A stretch of DNA of 64,000 nt. It comes from Chenopodium formosanum. Its lineage: Eukaryota; Streptophyta; Magnoliopsida; Caryophyllales; Amaranthaceae. The first letter of the stretch is position 1. The number at the start of each line of letters is the position of its first letter. The notes under the pieces are model-generated. The model ran no database searches, had not been told where the DNA came from, and saw only the letters and a list, made by a program, of their open reading frames with translations. Below, one piece after another: positions 35,694 through 47,769 of the stretch. The DNA lies in NCBI GenBank assembly GCA_024500155.1, contig CM044877.1, positions 31,433,001 through 31,497,000 on the forward strand, read 5' to 3'. Made by a program: the position numbers and the translations under genes.

Positions 35694-37386
35694 TGAAACT
35701 AACCCCTACCCGAGGCCAAACAAAACTTGTAAACACTCAACACACCCCTACACAAGTATAATGGTAAGTTGAGGGTCGAACCCAAAGGAATGGTGAGCGA
35801 TCATCTATTGTCTATGGTTAAGATATTCCGAAATGTAATGATTGGGTGTGAATGTTATGCTAGGACAAAGACGACTAATAAACGAGAAGAAATCAAATGT
35901 AATAAACACTAAGGCTAGGATCCACATGTAATCATAACGGATTCAACTAATTGGGAGGTCAAATTGACTAAGTCAAGCAATGTGAGGGAAAATCAATCAT
36001 GCAACCAAGAGAGCATATCAAGCTATTCTCCTGGAGGTCTAACTAGCGTCAACTACGATAAACTCTAGCTAGGAAACATCACAAGACACCTCAATCGATA
36101 ATTGCAAGCCACAAATCAATGGTCCGTATCAATGCGAACTTACAATGCAATCTAGTGCAACAATCAAAGTTAGCTACTTTTTAATTAATCACACACATGC
36201 ACATGATCATCAACAAATTTAATCACATAGCTAGTCAACTCCATCAATTTTCCCCAATTAGCTTTAATCCATTACTCATACATGCTTCACCATTACCCTA
36301 GCAAGCAATCTACTCACTAGCCATTGAAATCAAAATTAAAACAACACTAAGCAACAAATTCATCATGATCAAATCAAACAAGCTAAAATCAAACACAAAT
36401 CAATCAAACTTCAATCAAACTTGAACATTCAACAAACAATTCAAATCAAACTAAAGATCAAACTAAAGATTGCATTAAAGAAAAGGAATCCTTATGAACT
36501 TGATCAAAAATCAAAGGAAATGGAGAAATCTTCAATCATCAACAATCCACCATGAAATTCTCTCTCTAAAATTCTAGAGTTTCTCTCTCTAAAAATCTCT
36601 CTAATTTTTTGATCTAAAACTGATTCTAATTCTATTCTCATTCTCTCTTTTCTAAAATAGAAGGAAAAACTATATATAGGAAAGATACAAAAGAAGAGTT
36701 AGTTAGATCGTCCCAAAAGAAACCCCGGAAGGCGCGGTCGCGTCAGAGGAGAGGCGCGGCCGTGGGAAAAAGGGTACGGAACATGGGCCCTAGCAGGCGC
36801 GCCCGCACCCGCACTAGGCGCGCCCGCGCCACCCAGGTGCGCAGCCGCACCACCCTCGTGTGCGCCGGCACCTGGCAGCAGGGGAGCCCCCCCTCTTCTT
36901 CGTCCAAGCTCATCCTCGCGCGCTCGTCTTTATGATGATGATGAACACAAGGTAGGCAGTCTTGAAAGGGCCATTTTGGCGGGTTCATGGCAAAGATGAC
37001 GCCCCCACCGCATACGTGCACCGATCTCTTGACTTGCTCTTTGCGTTCCTTCAAACTTGAAGTTCCTAAAGGCGAACATGAGGCATCCAAATTAATGAGA
37101 AATATGAGAGGAAGGCTTGGGAATCCTTGGAAACACGATCACAACCTAAAAACAAACGAAAACAAACAAATAAAAGGGAAAAAGAACAAATAAACAAAGA
37201 AATGCACAAAACAAGGAAACTAACTATGGAAAGCACAAACTAACGAAATAAAGAACAAAACTAAGGAAAAGGGCTATAAAATAGGATGAAAATCATCCTA
37301 AAGGAGGCCAAATGAGTGCCATAAATGATGTTCTAGGCGATCTTTTCTCAATATCACGATAAAGAAATCACCAAACAAAAATGACA
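35694..37386 (-). mobile_element. 3' LTR of element C (Athila-like layout)
   Basis: Minus-strand boundaries TGTCATTTTTGTTTGG (37386) and TTAGTTTCA (35694). A polypurine tract (minus AAGCTTGGGGGCAT) follows at 37387-37400, which marks it as the 3' LTR of a minus-strand element inserted just behind the stop codon of the element A ORF (flank GTCGT). A minus TATA (CTATATATAG, 36670-36679) is preceded upstream by a GGCGCG/CGCGCC-rich block at 36726-36870. The 5' LTR was not found in the window, so the element is incomplete or rearranged. Confidence 0.75.
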
Positions 37387-37541
37387 ATGCCCCCAAGCTT
37401 ATTCAAAGCTAAACTCACAAGAATATGTACAAAAAGCGTAAACGCTTCTCCCCCAAGCTTAAATGAAGCATTGTCCTTAATGCTTAGAAGGAGAAAAGAA
37501 TACATCAAAATGTTTTTGAATTTTTCACTTTTCCAAATTTT

Positions 37542-37593
<52 letters not shown>

Positions 37594-39180
37594 TAAAGCT
37601 TTGCTTTGTCCTTGCCTTTTTCTAAATTCGGACGGCTTTTTTTTATATTGCACTTATTTGTCCATGCCTATTTTAATGTAGGACGACTTTTACTCGTACT
37701 CATTTGCCATTATTCATAAAGAAAACATAATCACAAGCTTGCATCAATGGAACCACATATCCCAACTATATCACCACAAACTCCATCAAGAATGATCAAT
37801 TGCTTCACAAAAACAAGAAAAGAAAGAAAATGAAACAAAAGGCCAAAGATCTAAAGATGTGGCTTGAAAAGAAGGAAATAGGCTCAAATGGTTGCAATAA
37901 GGCAAATGTAAACCCAAAAACTAATATTAAACAAACTATCCTAAAAATGAAAAATACCACCCCGAAAAAGGTGTCTTTGTCCTCCCTAGATAGCTCGGTC
38001 TCGGGTTTAAGAATCATAAATCAAGCTTTATGGATTAGGTTTGCAATAGTCAAGGATCCATGCCGCTCATACAAAATAGGTTGAAGGCTTGAAAAACGAT
38101 GAACCTCACATGGATGTAGCAAAAACTCACTAGTGGTGTCAAATCGACTATAGGGAGCAACTACCAACATGCCACAAAGAAGTAGAATTCGGCTTCATGA
38201 TCCTCCTAGTTCAAACCAACTACCCTAGCATAAACCTATCTTAGAGTTAACCAAGCATAGTCTCAAACCGTGCATACCTTTACTACCTAGGAAGAAATTC
38301 ATGCAAAAGACAAAGTCTAATGTACAAAGTCCAATTCATAAGGAAAACAAAAATGAAAAATAAGCCTCAAAAGCATACCATATACCAAGACAAGAACAAA
38401 GTAAAAATAAGGGAAAAGAAAAATAAAAAGAAAAGAAAAGAAAAGGAGAGCCATTGATAAAGAAAGAATAGGAAAAATTGAGAAAGGAACTAGAAAGCAA
38501 GTTAAACACATTTATCCCAATCGACATACAAGTGATCGAATGACAACATCGTCAACGATCCCAAACACATTACGTGTTAACAAGCAATCATCCTCGAACT
38601 GTTCAACTTCTCCTAAACTAAACCTAATCTATGCATCCAAAGAAAAATAGAGAGAAAAATTAGAAAGGTCTCACCGGGCTATCCATGCTTAGCATAATAA
38701 ACAAAGGTGATAGAAAGAACCACCATCGTCGCGTACCAAAATCGTAAGCATCATCAAAAAGCCATGTGAGAACAAGAAAAGTAAAAGAAGCTATAAACAA
38801 AGAAAAATGTTAGTAACTTCAAAACAAAAGAAAAAGATACTAAAAAGTAAAACTAAACGAAGCTAACAAAAAGACTAAACAACTGAGCAAAACTAGGCTA
38901 ACAAAAACCAAAACGGAAAGTAAAGAAAAACTAAGTAAACAACTAAACAACTAACTAACTAAAAGACACTAAACTACAAGATTTGGATTCAAAGGGATTT
39001 GGATTCAAGGGTTTTGGATATAAGGGAACAAGAAACAATCAACCTCATCACAAGGAAATCATCACAACAACAATTGCAAAACAGACTCATGAGACTAGCA
39101 ACAAGCATCAACAAGACTAGAGACCAAGATAAGAAAACCATCATGCAAGAGGCGAATAATTTATTACACTCTATACCTTT
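37387..39180 (-). other. Interior of element C, no coding sequence
   Basis: A-rich on the plus strand, with two CCCCCAAGCTT words near the PPT like those beside the element E PPT. A 49-nt T homopolymer occupies 37544-37592. No gag, pol or Athila ORF recognised. The right boundary is not resolved. Confidence 0.5.
37544..37592. repeat. 49-nt poly(T) homopolymer
   Basis: Uninterrupted T run in the element C interior. Length is approximate because homopolymers are error-prone. Confidence 0.85.
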
Positions 39181-39415
39181 CTTTAGGGTTTGACCACAAC
39201 AAGTAACGGTACCATTAACCTTTCTTTAGGGTTTGACAACAACAAGTGATAGTACCATTAAACTTTTATAAGCTTCCGTTGGATCATTTGAGGACACACT
39301 TAAAATATACAATTGAAAGAAATTATTAAACTCTATACCTTTCTTTACGGTTTAACTAAGAGAAGTAACAACACCATTAAACTTTTATAAGGTTCCGTTA
39401 GATTATTTTTATTAC
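39170..39415. repeat. Imperfect short tandem duplication (TTTCTTTAGGGTTTGAC units)
   Basis: Three related units: TTTCTTTAGGGTTTGACCAC near 39179, TTTCTTTAGGGTTTGACAAC near 39219 and TTTCTTTACGGTTTAACTAA near 39340. Each is followed by an ACAAGTAAC/ACCATTAA block. Non-coding. Confidence 0.7.
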
Positions 39416-39846
39416 TGGGAATATTTTTGGAGTATATACCACTCTCAAATCAAAAAATAGTTGTTTTAATTAAAGTATGGGTGATATTGTTTGGCAATTT
39501 CAAGATAAATAATACGAGTAACAATTATCTTAAGCGAAGAACAACAACAATCCAAAATCTAATCTCTCAACTTATTCATAGAAGTTGAGATATTGCCATT
39601 TTGCTATATAGAAGTATTAGAAGGCATTTACAAGTTTAGGTTTATAAGTATAGATGTATAAAATGGCATTTACAATGTTCATGACATCAATTGGCACAAT
39701 TATTATGTATTCAATTGTTGTTAGAAGAAGCATAATCCTTGAAATTTAGATATTTTCATTCATTACTACAAGTCATATAAGAAGAAGCATAATACTATGT
39801 TACAAACAGATTAACCCCTAATTAACCTGTCGAAGCTAATTAACCC

Positions 39847-40170
39847 CTAAAGTACAAACACCACAATAGTCAGAGACATCTTGATAAATTTGACAATCAT
39901 TTTCTCCAACTTGTCAACCCTATGCCATAAATTGTCGAATCTAGTGCTGCTGTTAGTTTGAAGGAGGTCCTCCTCCCTTGCCCATTGCCAGAAATTGCAG
40001 GATCTACATTTGTAGTAAGACCTTATTGGGTTAGCCTCTGAAAGGGAAATTCAAAATTCAGCTAACACATCCACTCCGCAGTTGCATCTCTTCCCAGCAA
40101 TCCATATTATGTTAGTGCTTGAGTATTGAAATGTGTTTCCCCTGACAAGAGATGCAGAACTGGAACTCAT
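39847..40170 (-). pseudogene. Small GRF-type zinc-finger protein with one internal stop
   Basis: One frame of 107 codons from ATG 40170 to TAG 39847 with a single TGA at codon 40. It encodes KRCNCG, then after a short spacer SEANPIRSYYKCRSCNFWQW, the Cys/aromatic pattern of GRF zinc fingers that bind nucleic acid. A short helix (WHRVDKLEKMIVKFIKM) and a hydrophobic C-terminus follow, as in many plant GRF mini-proteins. A TATATATATAG lies at about 40280-40292, some 110 bp upstream, and could be its promoter. GRF proteins of this size are often transposon-linked in plants. It could be a pseudogene, or the TGA could be a recent mutation. Confidence 0.65.
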
Positions 40171-40299
40171 AATTTGTGGTTCTTGAAGTTGTTTCTTTTT
40201 CTTTGTTCTTTTTCTACTCTTAATTAATTTTGTTTATTTTTCCTTTGGGGGGCAATTTGGAGGGGGGTGGGGAGGCTAGAGCTATATATATATGCCTTT

Positions 40300-40923
40300 A
40301 ACAATCTACGTTTTGGCGGAAAATATAAATGAAAAATCCAGCCCAATAAAATTTAAAATTTTCTCCTCCTTCGAACAACAGAAGAACAACCTATGTTTCA
40401 GTAGACCATTTCCATAATATAGCAACACTGGAGAAGACATAAAATCAGACCTAGCTAGAATATGTGACTAGTCCTCTTCTGAATATAGATTCAGCTAATG
40501 AAACCATTCTACATGTCAGTGCAACTAAATTATTAGTCAAACTGACAGTTACAATATTCAGTGGACCTTTTCACTTTTAAGAGATTACTTTAAAAGTAAT
40601 TTCCTTGAAATTGTTGCCTAAGAACCTTTTTTTTCCATAAACCAGGAAAATGGTTATTGCCTAACTTATAATTGATAAAAAATTACAATTCAAGGAATTA
40701 CACAAGCACTACATGTACTATTTAACAAGACACAGTTACCCCGTTACACTTACAATACATTTCTGTTCAAAGTATTGAGACACATGAAATTAATGAAGAT
40801 TTGTCCCTTACACTATTTTTAATCAATTACTTACCCAATAATGGTCCATATTGATGAGAACCTCTTGTACATTAAATTACAACCATATATTTTATCATAA
40901 CCTTGAAATATAAGTCTATTATT
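40300..40923. other. Intergenic, nothing recognised
   Basis: AT-rich sequence between the GRF relic and the CACTA element; no supported ORF or repeat. Confidence 0.4.
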
Positions 40924-43082
40924 CACTAGGTGAAAAAACAAAATTGGCACCGATTCAAAACCCCTAAATGCCACCGGTTTTGAACCGATGCCAATGTGGG
41001 GGGTGCCAATAAGTGCATGAAAAAGGCACCGATTTGAATAGGTGGCAAAAAGGATTTTTGGCACCGGTTCTAGTTCAAAACCGGTGGCAAAAAAGAGGTT
41101 TTTGGCACCGGTTCTAGTCCAAAACCGGTGCCTTTTATGGCTCATTTTTTTTTAATCTTGAATTTATCACCAAACTGTTATATATATATACATAATATAC
41201 TTAAAACTCATAATTTTCATTAACAATCAGTAATTTTACACTTGCACAAAAAAAAAAAAAAATACAAAAAAATATACAATTGGATTTTTTTTAAGGAAAT
41301 CACAACGTAAATTAATTAATCAAAATAGCAGTCACTTGATACAAAAATGAGGGCTTCAGGTGGCACCTCCTTAATCCATACCCTAAGGCAATAAATTTAT
41401 TTACTAATCTGTGCTAGTTTATGAGCAGTCTGGTTACCCTTTCTACCAATGTGGGAAAACTTGATGTTGAGACAAGAGCTAGAGCACAATAGCAGAGCAA
41501 CAGGAGCATAGTAGCAGAATAGCAAAAGCAGCAGCAGGCATCAAAGACAATTCTACTTCAGAAATTCACCTATATGATCATCACTATATATGAGTCTTCA
41601 CCAATTATTCTCCATGTTCAATATAATAAATAAGCAATCATCATTAAATTTTGGATCTCTATCAATAAAAAAATGACTAAAATTACTAATCCCCTAAAAC
41701 AGAGGATTAATCACTTCATATCTTCGTTTAAATCAAATAATCTATTATTTTCCTGCTAACAAATAATCTATTATTCTCCTGCTAACAAACCAACATATTG
41801 CTAACAAATCAATAACTTTCATGAAAGTATGCATATTAACTTTGATAGAGTTGGAGCATAAGATTCAGTAGTAATAGAAATATTTTACTAATGTCAGGCT
41901 ATTCATATTACTTGCTAAAAAGTTTATATCACTTAAAAGAAAATAACAATAAGATTACTAATGCAACTTCTACTACACTATTATTAATATTAAAAACCTG
42001 AACAAACATCATATACACTAAAAGAGCAATTAAATATAGCATAAAAGAATCACAAGCAAACTCTCCAATGAAAATTCAGATGGATGACTGTGATCTCCCA
42101 TATATACCACAAATAAGAAAAGGCATCTTAGTTTATAGTCAAAGTACCAATGAAAACCATGGATCACTTATACTGTCTAGCAAGAATTTCACCAATCGAG
42201 CCAATCCACACACACAAAAAGAGAGTAAAATATCCATCCCATTCTCTTACATATAACTAAAGACATGTTCATATATGCATGAGTCTAGGGTAATCGAAAA
42301 ATAGAATAAGGAACCCCATATAATTCATGCACAGATAATGAAAATGAAAAAGAATGATACAAAGTCATATAGTAAGATTTTTCCCCCTTCTTGGATCAGC
42401 AAGTCTCATTCTTTAGTGTGCTCGTCGCCTAAAATAATTTGTTTTCATTACTTTTGTATGACAAACAAACATGGAGCAACATACAAAAAGGATGGAAATT
42501 TGGGGGTGGCATCAAATGATTATGTTTAGAAGTTGACAAGTTTGCCTGACAGAGACAAAAGAAACAAAATGAAGAATAAAAGAAATGCAAATAACCAAAT
42601 AAAGATAAGTCCAAGGTCAATGACTTAAAGGTACCACAGTCTTTCCCTAGTTCATTTCTCAGTAGACATTGATCTCAATTGAAAATATGCAAACTACAAG
42701 AGTAAAGTTTTGACTTTTCTGCATCATATTCTAATTTACACTTTCATTTTAGACAAACTTATATATATAGTTGTAAGGTTTAAACATAAGTTGTCCAGCC
42801 AGATAATTGAAGTTTTCCAGCCAAAATGCATTTATTTCATGCCTCAAATTAGGATGTAATATGCATTATATTTTATGCTACTCCGTACATTGCTAACTTA
42901 TAATGTTTGATTGCTTAATTATTATATTGTTGTATTTGTAGTATTATTTAATCACAATTGAAGAAATACACGGAATAATTTGGCACCAAATTTCCTTGAT
43001 AATTGTGTTTCTTCATGTAAGTTTAATATATGCACGAAAACAAAAGTCCAAAAATAAAAACACCTCAAAAATTTTGAAAATT

Positions 43083-43312
43083 GCCTTTTTCCAAACAAAG
43101 TAGTGAGGGCAGCCGTTGCACCCGCAAGAGCTGTAGTAACAGCAGTCCTCCCGGCACTCCACTGCCCATACACCGCCCCGCTTTCGCTATACGCCTTTGT
43201 AATGGTAAAAAACGAACCCTGGTTAAACCCGTACCACCCGAACCACAATAAAAAAAGTCCCTAATACAACCAATGATGCATTATGCCCTTTAAGTGAAAC
43301 CCCTTTACTTTT
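43083..43312 (-). pseudogene. AMT1-type ammonium transporter fragment captured by CACTA
   Basis: Minus-strand frames read VSLKGHNASLVVLGTF, then after a one-base frameshift in a T run LLWFGWYGFNQGSF, then SGAVYGQWSA and GRTAVTTALAGATAALTTLF with GKR at the end. This matches the well-conserved central membrane region of plant AMT1 ammonium transporters (usual LLWFGWYGFNPGS and TAALTTLFGKR signatures). One residue is missing before GRTAV and Pro is replaced by Gln. It covers only about 76 residues of a ~500-residue protein, with no exon borders or start, so it is a transduplicated pseudogene fragment and not a transporter gene. Confidence 0.88.
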
Positions 43313-43809
43313 ATGATCAAACCTTCCAATACATGCATGCATTGATCTCAAGAAGAGACTAACAAGATGTAAAGCTCTTCGAGTTTCACATCGTCTGACA
43401 TTTTTAATTTAAGGCAATTAAATTGAACATAACTAATATATGAGAGATTTCTACAATTCTACTTATAAAACAAATTAACAAAACCCCAAAACATAATATA
43501 AAGTCTGTTAAGTGATAAGGCTACTAAAACCCAATTAAACCCATAATCTAAACTAAGTAAAAACAATTGAATATCAAAATTACAAGAAAAATCAAAAAGG
43601 GGGACAAAATCAAAGTCAAAATCGAAATGAAACATACATACAAATTACGATAATAATCAAAACAAGAGGGACAAAATCAAACTCAAAATCAAACATCACA
43701 TACAAATTCAAACTCAAAAACAACAACCAAATCACAAAATCCAAAATCAAAACCCAAAAACTAAATGAAATCAAAACCCTAACCTAAATTATACAAAATT
43801 AACAAAACA

Positions 43810-44150
43810 AAGGATGGATAAACCTTGTGAGGAGCAGCGTCGCCATTACAGATCTAGGTATCGTTCTCCTAGTTTTTTAGGGGCTTGCGCCATTAGTGAT
43901 GACTGTGGTGGTGATGGCTGGTGGTGGGAAGCTAGGATGGAGGGAGGGGAGGGTTGCGCTGGTGATGACTGCGGTGGGAAGCTAGGATGGAGAAAGAGGA
44001 GAGAGAGGATGGTTGCGCTGGTGGTGGTTGCGGTGGAGCGTGAAAAGAGAGGAGACAGAGAGTTTGAGAGGAGAGAGGGACAAAGGAACAGAGGAGAGAG
44101 AGAGAGAGAGCGAAAGATAGAGAGGAAAAAGTGAGGAGAGAGAGCGTGTT
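43810..44150. other. GC/GA-rich segment of the CACTA element
   Basis: Contains two copies of GGGAAGCTAGGATGGAG (about 43925 and 43977) and a long GAGAGA tract. Open in several frames but low complexity. No domain recognised; it could be another captured fragment. Confidence 0.4.
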
Positions 44151-44300
44151 CAAATTTAGAAAATATTTGGGAAAAAGGCACCGGTTAACCGGTGACATTT
44201 TCGCCTATTTTATTTTTGTGGTCTAGACTTGCATTTTTGGCACTGGTTTTCAATAACCGGTGCGTATTTGTCGGTGCGCATTTATCTTTTTCTACTAGTG

Positions 44301-45470
44301 ATCGCATTTGTAGTCATAGGTTGTGATTGGTAATTTTATAAATTCACAATATCATTACAAGGTCATTTATTCCCATTTAGCTACGAAATTGTCCATTGAA
44401 GCATACATAGCAGTTTTTTTAATTACCATAGTGGTACCCGTCATTACTTTGGTGGTACCCTAAACCATTCTTTAACATATGTGAATGGAACCTTTGATAT
44501 AGATAATTGTGTATCCATATGCAAAGTGGCACCCTTTTTCCATTTAGTGGTACCCTACAAACACTAAATCCATTCTTGTCCTATTCTATCACCCAAATCA
44601 TATAATAAAGCTAAGTACTTTCACTCTCAAAGTAAGGCTGGTCCAGAATAACAAGAAACACCTATAACAATTGAAAGACTATCTCGTAGGTATGAAGTTA
44701 AGTATGAAGTTAATCCAAAATTTATAACAGTTTATCTAAACTTACATTAAATCTATTGTTTTTCTCTTTACGTGGTATATTAACACTAAATATATTGTTT
44801 TTCTCTTATAGGTGGTATAATAACACTAAATCCCCGTATTTGAACAAAGTAAACTAGAAGATTACCTATACATACACTTTTCTAGAAGAGTACCTATATA
44901 TATACTAAATCGGTTGTAGGGGGTGAGCATGGGACAGGTATTCGTATCGAACGGTACGGGTTAACCGATAACCAAAATCCCTAATATTCAAAACGGTTCG
45001 GGTTTTAGGTTTTTCGGGTTATTATATCCCCCCCTTTTTAAAATTGTAACCCTAAAACCCTAAACCCTTGACCACTAATAAATATTTCGAGATCATAATG
45101 AATCTTACTTTCAGTGGTACACTTCTATATGTCAGTGGTACGCTGTGATGTACATTTTTTAGTGACACTAAAACCACTTGTATTTAAAATCTAGAAGTTA
45201 GTGGAACCCTTTTAATTATCACTGGTATAAAAAATTCCATTAAATATGATACACAAACATGTTTTAATGACCCTAAACATACTAAATATTGTAGTGTTGC
45301 ATGATAGTAATTACAGAAACATGATTTAATCGTTGGGTTAACTGTTAAAAGTAACATTCCAATTGATGTTATTAGAGATCATTTGTCAAATGATGGAGGA
45401 ATGTGTTAAGAGTATTACAAAAAATACCAATTAATTCTTAAAAGGGTAAGTACACTAATTGACGCTAAGA
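44301..45470. other. AT-rich intergenic stretch with MITE-like patches
   Basis: GTGGTACCC/GTGGCACCC words recur at 44430-44575 and 45110-45210. 44925-45030 starts GGGGTGAGCATGG and continues with CGGTTCGGGTT words, like the core of a hAT-type MITE. No ends or TSD could be paired and no gene is seen. Confidence 0.4.
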
Positions 45471-45499
45471 TCATGGTCAGACAACCGTTCAAAACAATA

Positions 45500-46139
45500 C
45501 GCTAACTCCTTTGTGCTGCGGTCGGAGTTGGTGGTGGAGTAGCAGGCGGCTTTGGACGTGAAAGTATGGGGACGAAACCACCTTACCTAGATGCAGTTGA
45601 TGTAGGAGACAACGGGCTTCTCTACCCACATACGGGGATTGGATAAGGACCCCTCACAAATGGAATTTGCGGATAAGGAAGGTAGCCACCCTCGGATATA
45701 TATGGGAACCATTAAATTGCTGAACACCACCACCAACGGAAGTAAAGTACCCAATTGACCCATCCATATCGACCATTTGTATACCTCCAGTAGAATGTGG
45801 GCTGTATTGATAATAAGGGTGGTGCTGAACCATATTGGAGCGGAGGGAGTTGCCTACATACATATGGTGTCAAAAGTCAACTAATATATGGAATTGAACT
45901 AAGTCTGGAATAATAATTAAAACAAAGGCAAAGCAGATTACATGGATGGTTGATGAACTCGGAGTAGTAAAGGCTGCTTGTGACTCTTTATTCTTTTTTC
46001 CTTGTGTGGTCTTCGACGTTTTCGCGGTCTTTCTAGGTTTCTCAAGACACGACTTATTTCTTGAATCAGTGGTGTGATGAGCAGGTCTTTTAGGAAGGGG
46101 AGGGTCTTTAGGTATTATCGGATCTTCACCATTTTGGGG
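45500..46139 (-). pseudogene. 3' end of FAR1-like gene, downstream of the element E insertion
   Basis: The minus frame reads DPQNGEDPIIPKDPPLPKRP, then a Lys/Ser/Thr-rich stretch with KTSKTTQGKKNK. After an apparent intron (about 45940-45856, GT..AG) it reads NSLRSNMVQHHPYYQYSPHS and DMDGSIGYFTSVGGG. Low-complexity, basic then aromatic tails like this end FAR1/FRS proteins. It is separated from the rest of the gene (56374-57991) by element E, and the TSD GTCAC (46140-46144) marks the junction. Confidence 0.6.
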
Positions 46140-46144
46140 GTCAC

Positions 46145-47750
46145 TGACAGGGTAAAGTCGTATCCCCTAATCAAAAATAATTACCTAAATCACTAACTAA
46201 GGTAGATAGGGAAGTAGGGTTGATCTCCACAGGAAAACAAGTCTTTTTACTCCTAATTAATTATTATACTCTAAATTATTTAAGTAACCAATATTTAAAA
46301 TTAAGTAAAAGACTAGACTACTAAGGTTGAGAATGGGAAGAAAACAATATATGAAAGGATCTAGGGCATAGGTTCACCAATAAATAATACTATAGGGTAA
46401 AACATAGTAATCAATCATTGACATTGCAGAAACAACATGGCTCTCGCAATTTACTAGATCTAAGTTCTTATTGAAAATAGCCTTTAATATCAAATTAACA
46501 TCTGCTCGATTCATTAATTTAATATTGCTATACTTTTACAAGCCGCAATTGTAAAACATTAGAACAATCCAATAAGAAATTATCATGCAATACCAATAAT
46601 CAATAATAGTCAATCATCAATGCATCAATTAACCAGATTGCAAAGGGCTCTCGCTACTTATTACAATCACACAATTAATTTATCGGTATTAAATCTCATC
46701 TCTCGAATCTTGACTTAACCATTTATAAATTAACTTGCCTATTGAAACTGGACCTAAACATTAATTCTCATCTCTCGATTCTTGAATCAACATTGTCAAA
46801 CTCATGCATAAAAGATAGGCCTAATCTAGTCACAGAGCATTAAATCAATCAATAGGAAATTAATCTAGCATTGATAATCAACAACAATAATTTACCCCTT
46901 CATATTATTTATTAGATCCCCATAAACCCTAGAAATTAAACTACTCACAAATCATCATGACTAAACTAATCAAAGTAATAAAATAAATCATGGTGAAAGG
47001 AATAAAATAAACAACTAAAATTAAGGGAAGAGAAATCGTTACCAAAATAAATCTGGAATTAATGAAAGAATTAAGAACAAAGGTTTAGAGAGAGATTAAG
47101 AGAGAGAAAGCTAAATAGAGAGAGAAAGTCTAAGAGAGAAGGATGATAAAATCGTATTACGGAGGAGTATTTATACTCCGTACAAAAATCCTAAACTAAA
47201 ACAAATTAAAACGACGCTAATCGTCTCCTAAAAATACACGCGCCCGATCGGGCGAGGCACCGCCCGATCGGGCGCGCCTTTTTGACTCCAGTACTAATCT
47301 CGCGCCCGGCCGGGCGCGTCACCGGGCGCCAGACCAAGCTTCTCCCGCCCGGCCGGGCGCGCCTCCGGGCGCCAGCCTTTTTGGCCGGGCGGCTCATTTG
47401 GGCCAATACTTGGACTTCGATTGGGCTCCAATTATTCGGGCCAATCTGGGTTTCCTCTTTGGGTCTTGAATACTCGGTCCAAATGCCCCGGTATCACCTA
47501 TACCGAGCCCTTAATCACCGGTTCGATGGCTCTAACCGGCCCTGGGCCATAAAATCTGGTCGTGTTTCTCCAATGCTCGTGATTGCTCCAAAATATCTCG
47601 GGAAAATACTCCAAAAGCATAAATCCCTGCAAAAGTCAACCAAATCTACGAAAACATGAATTAGTAATAAAAGTGGCTCTAAAGAGCCAAAAACACTACT
47701 AATTATGACCAAGGGACGGGGGTAAAATACTATATAAAATAGACACATCA
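46145..47750 (-). repeat. 3' LTR of element E
   Basis: 1,606 bp. Contains the minus TATA inside GGAGTATAAATACTCC (about 47167-47182) and CG palindromes at 47236-47395 upstream of it. Nearly identical to the 5' LTR apart from small indels. Confidence 0.95.
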
Positions 47751-47769
47751 AACTCCCCCAAGCCAAACC
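47751..47769 (-). other. Polypurine tract of element E
   Basis: On the minus strand GGTTTGGCTTGGGGGAGTT directly precedes the 3' LTR. Confidence 0.8.

Larger units (their letters stand above)
40924..44300. mobile_element. Non-autonomous CACTA (En/Spm-like) transposon with captured gene fragment
   Basis: The left end CACTAGGTGAAAAAAC and the reverse complement of the right end CACTAGTAGAAAAAGAT are CACTA-type termini. Both ends carry subterminal GGCACCGGTT/AACCGGTGCC repeats (40945-41135 and 44175-44275), the usual transposase-binding architecture. Flanking trinucleotides are ATT and ATC, so the TSD is imperfect. No TNPD/TNPA gene is seen. The interior is AT-rich, except for an ammonium-transporter fragment (about 43083-43312) and a GA-rich/GC-rich stretch (43810-44150). 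Confidence 0.88.

Noticed and set aside
35770..35790. GGGTCGAACCC-like tRNA T-arm words here and near 2460
   Set aside because: No acceptor, D or anticodon arms at the right distances.
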